Part shown: positions 5,461-6,233 of the stretch, in pieces
Numbering within the stretch: position 1 is the stretch's first letter
How the letters are laid out: the number at the start of each line of letters is the position of its first letter
Assembly: GCA_002770955.1 (NCBI GenBank)
Contig: PCUH01000007.1
Location: forward strand, 1-6,233
Direction of reading: 5' to 3'
From: Flavobacteriales bacterium CG18_big_fil_WC_8_21_14_2_50_32_9
Lineage (GTDB): Bacteria; Bacteroidota; Bacteroidia; Flavobacteriales_E; Vicingaceae
Length of the DNA: 6,233 nucleotides
Program-made: the position numbers and the translations under genes
Notes under the pieces: generated by a model
The model's input: the letters and a program-made list of their open reading frames with translations, nothing else
What the model was told of the DNA's origin: nothing
Databases searched by the model: none

Positions 5461-6213
5461 TTAAATACGGACTCCAATCACGCAGACATCGTCAACTTGC
5501 TCTAAAGTACCTTTCCAAGATTCGAAATACTTCTCTAAAATTTCTTTTTGCAAAATCATTGAGTTCTTTACTTAATTTAACAACTTTATATCTGTATTCT
5601 AAACTTTTAGAATAATTACCTGCTTGACTATAAATAATGGAAATATTATTATAAGTGTCTGTTAACGATGGTTTGTCGTTAATAATCTCTAACATTTCTG
5701 CAGCTTTGAATAAGTATGAAAATGTGTTTTCTATTTTTCCTGCAAAACGATTTAAAACACCAATATTATTATACCCATTTGCAATTAGCTTAATAAACGA
5801 AGTGTCCTTGTCAAAATCTGAGTCATAAAGATTAACGAGTTTTTGTGCATATACTAATGAACTATCTAAATTTTTAAAACCATAGTTTTCGCTTAATTCA
5901 TAATAAAATTTTGCTTTTTCTTTAATAGATTGAGTTGATTTTAATTTTATTTTACATTCAATAATAATAGAATCTTCTTGAGTGAAGGCAGTTGAAAATA
6001 AAGAAAAACTAAAAATTAAGGTCGCTACTATACTCAATTCACTTAGCTTTCCGAATTTTTGACTTACTCTTTTTGCCGTTATCTTCGTTAAAATTTTAAA
6101 CCGTAGCTACGGCTATGCTTGAAAATTTAGTCTTGATACCAACAAAAATAGCTTACTCAAATTCCCCGAAAAGCTAAGTGATTTGAGTAAAGTTTAAAAA
6201 TGTTATAACTCAT
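5461..6213 (-). pseudogene. Broken TPR-SpoIIE phosphatase gene (5' interrupted, internal deletion, frameshift)
   Basis: The body at about 5551-6028 encodes the hydrophobic part of a signal peptide (VATLIFSFSLFSTAFTQ) and then TPR-like helices, including AKFYYELSENYGFKNLDSSL, NGYNNIGVLNRFAGKIENTF and YNNISIIYSQAGNYSKSLEY. After KLSKELND the frame runs into 20 unrelated residues and stops at 5492. One frame over, from about 5550, is the typical end of a SpoIIE-type (PP2C-like) phosphatase: it starts QKEILEKYFESWKG, ends EQVDDVCVIGVRI, and stops at 5461-5463. Bacteroidota often have periplasmic-TPR/transmembrane/SpoIIE proteins of about 600-700 aa. Here the transmembrane segment and nearly all of the phosphatase domain are missing, consistent with a deletion joining both ends out of frame. 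At the 5' end the frame has no ATG next to the signal peptide, only a TTG at 6035-6037. A plausible ATG (6211-6213, MSYNIFKL) lies beyond repeat E2. The gene is probably non-functional. Confidence 0.7.
6031..6189. repeat. E2: inverted-repeat element sharing its core with E1
   Basis: The element is 159 bp. Its ends, 6031-6049 and 6171-6189, are inverted copies over 19 bp with one mismatch (TACTCAATTCACTTAGCTT on the left), and weaker pairing continues inward. The centre CCGTAGCTACGG (6101-6112) is a 12-bp palindrome, flanked by AAATTTT/AAAATTT pairing (6092-6098 and 6122-6128), so the whole element can fold into one nearly symmetrical hairpin. Three blocks match E1 in order and spacing: ACTTACTCTT (6062), TCTTCGTT (6082) and TAGCTACGGCTAT (6104), against 891, 911 and 933. 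The duplicated target is unclear; a TA lies at each end. It separates the signal-peptide core of the broken TPR gene from its likely start codon. Confidence 0.7.
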
Positions 6214-6233
6214 TTAGTATTCTGGAAATTTAA

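Noticed and set aside
5307..5466. Integron attC-like site (minus-strand ATTTAAC at 5460-5466 and GTTAGAA at about 5307-5313)
   Set aside because: The two ends do not pair well, the GTTRRRY rule is broken at the last base of the second motif, and no integrase or cassette structure is present.
5361..5615. 84-codon plus-strand open frame starting MTSSNSHTNN
   Set aside because: It lies opposite the phosphatase tails and the TPR coding sequence, has no family resemblance, and its composition follows from the antisense frame.
1..6233. tRNA or rRNA genes and CRISPR arrays
   Set aside because: No cloverleaf-like GTTC/CCA pattern, rRNA segment or regularly spaced direct repeat was seen.

Overview
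The window looks like chromosomal DNA from a Bacteroidota bacterium, most likely a flavobacterium-like lineage. The reasons are a strongly AT-rich base composition, genes without clear Shine-Dalgarno sites, TAnnTTTG-type -7 promoter motifs, and family types common in that group: a short BadF-type kinase beginning MILIADSGSTKTDW, a HisKA_2 sensor kinase, a cold-shock protein with a basic N-terminal extension, and a TPR/SpoIIE phosphatase remnant. The species cannot be named from the sequence.

Layout. A BadF/BadG-type sugar-kinase-like gene (15-860, +) converges on a secreted or outer-membrane barrel-like protein (1070-1981, -). A 210-bp inverted-repeat element (E1, 860-1069) fills the space between their stop codons exactly. 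Upstream of the barrel gene on the same strand is a six-TM orphan histidine kinase (2176-3429, -). Divergent from it are a DUF6155-like protein (3653-4171, +) and, 9 bases later, a stand-alone MOSC-domain protein (4181-4627, +), probably co-transcribed. A cold-shock-domain protein (4754-5200, +) follows with its own candidate promoter.

The right end (about 5200-6233) is decayed. On the minus strand there is a TPR N-terminal region with a degenerate signal peptide. It is joined out of frame to the last 29 codons of a SpoIIE-type phosphatase, so it is the remnant of a TPR-SpoIIE sensor phosphatase. Just downstream is the last decapeptide of a second, different SpoIIE-type gene. A second inverted-repeat element (E2, about 6031-6189) separates the hydrophobic part of the TPR protein's signal peptide from a plausible ATG at 6211-6213.

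E1 and E2 are the most unusual feature. They share a roughly 90-bp core with the same internal spacing, but their 19-26-bp inverted terminal arms are unrelated in sequence. E1 is bounded by a TTA duplication, and removing it restores convergent genes with overlapping stops. The elements behave like small non-autonomous mobile repeats, but they conserve the core instead of the ends, the reverse of the usual MITE pattern. Apart from these elements and the phosphatase remnants, the genes look like ordinary chromosomal genes with no evident shared pathway.
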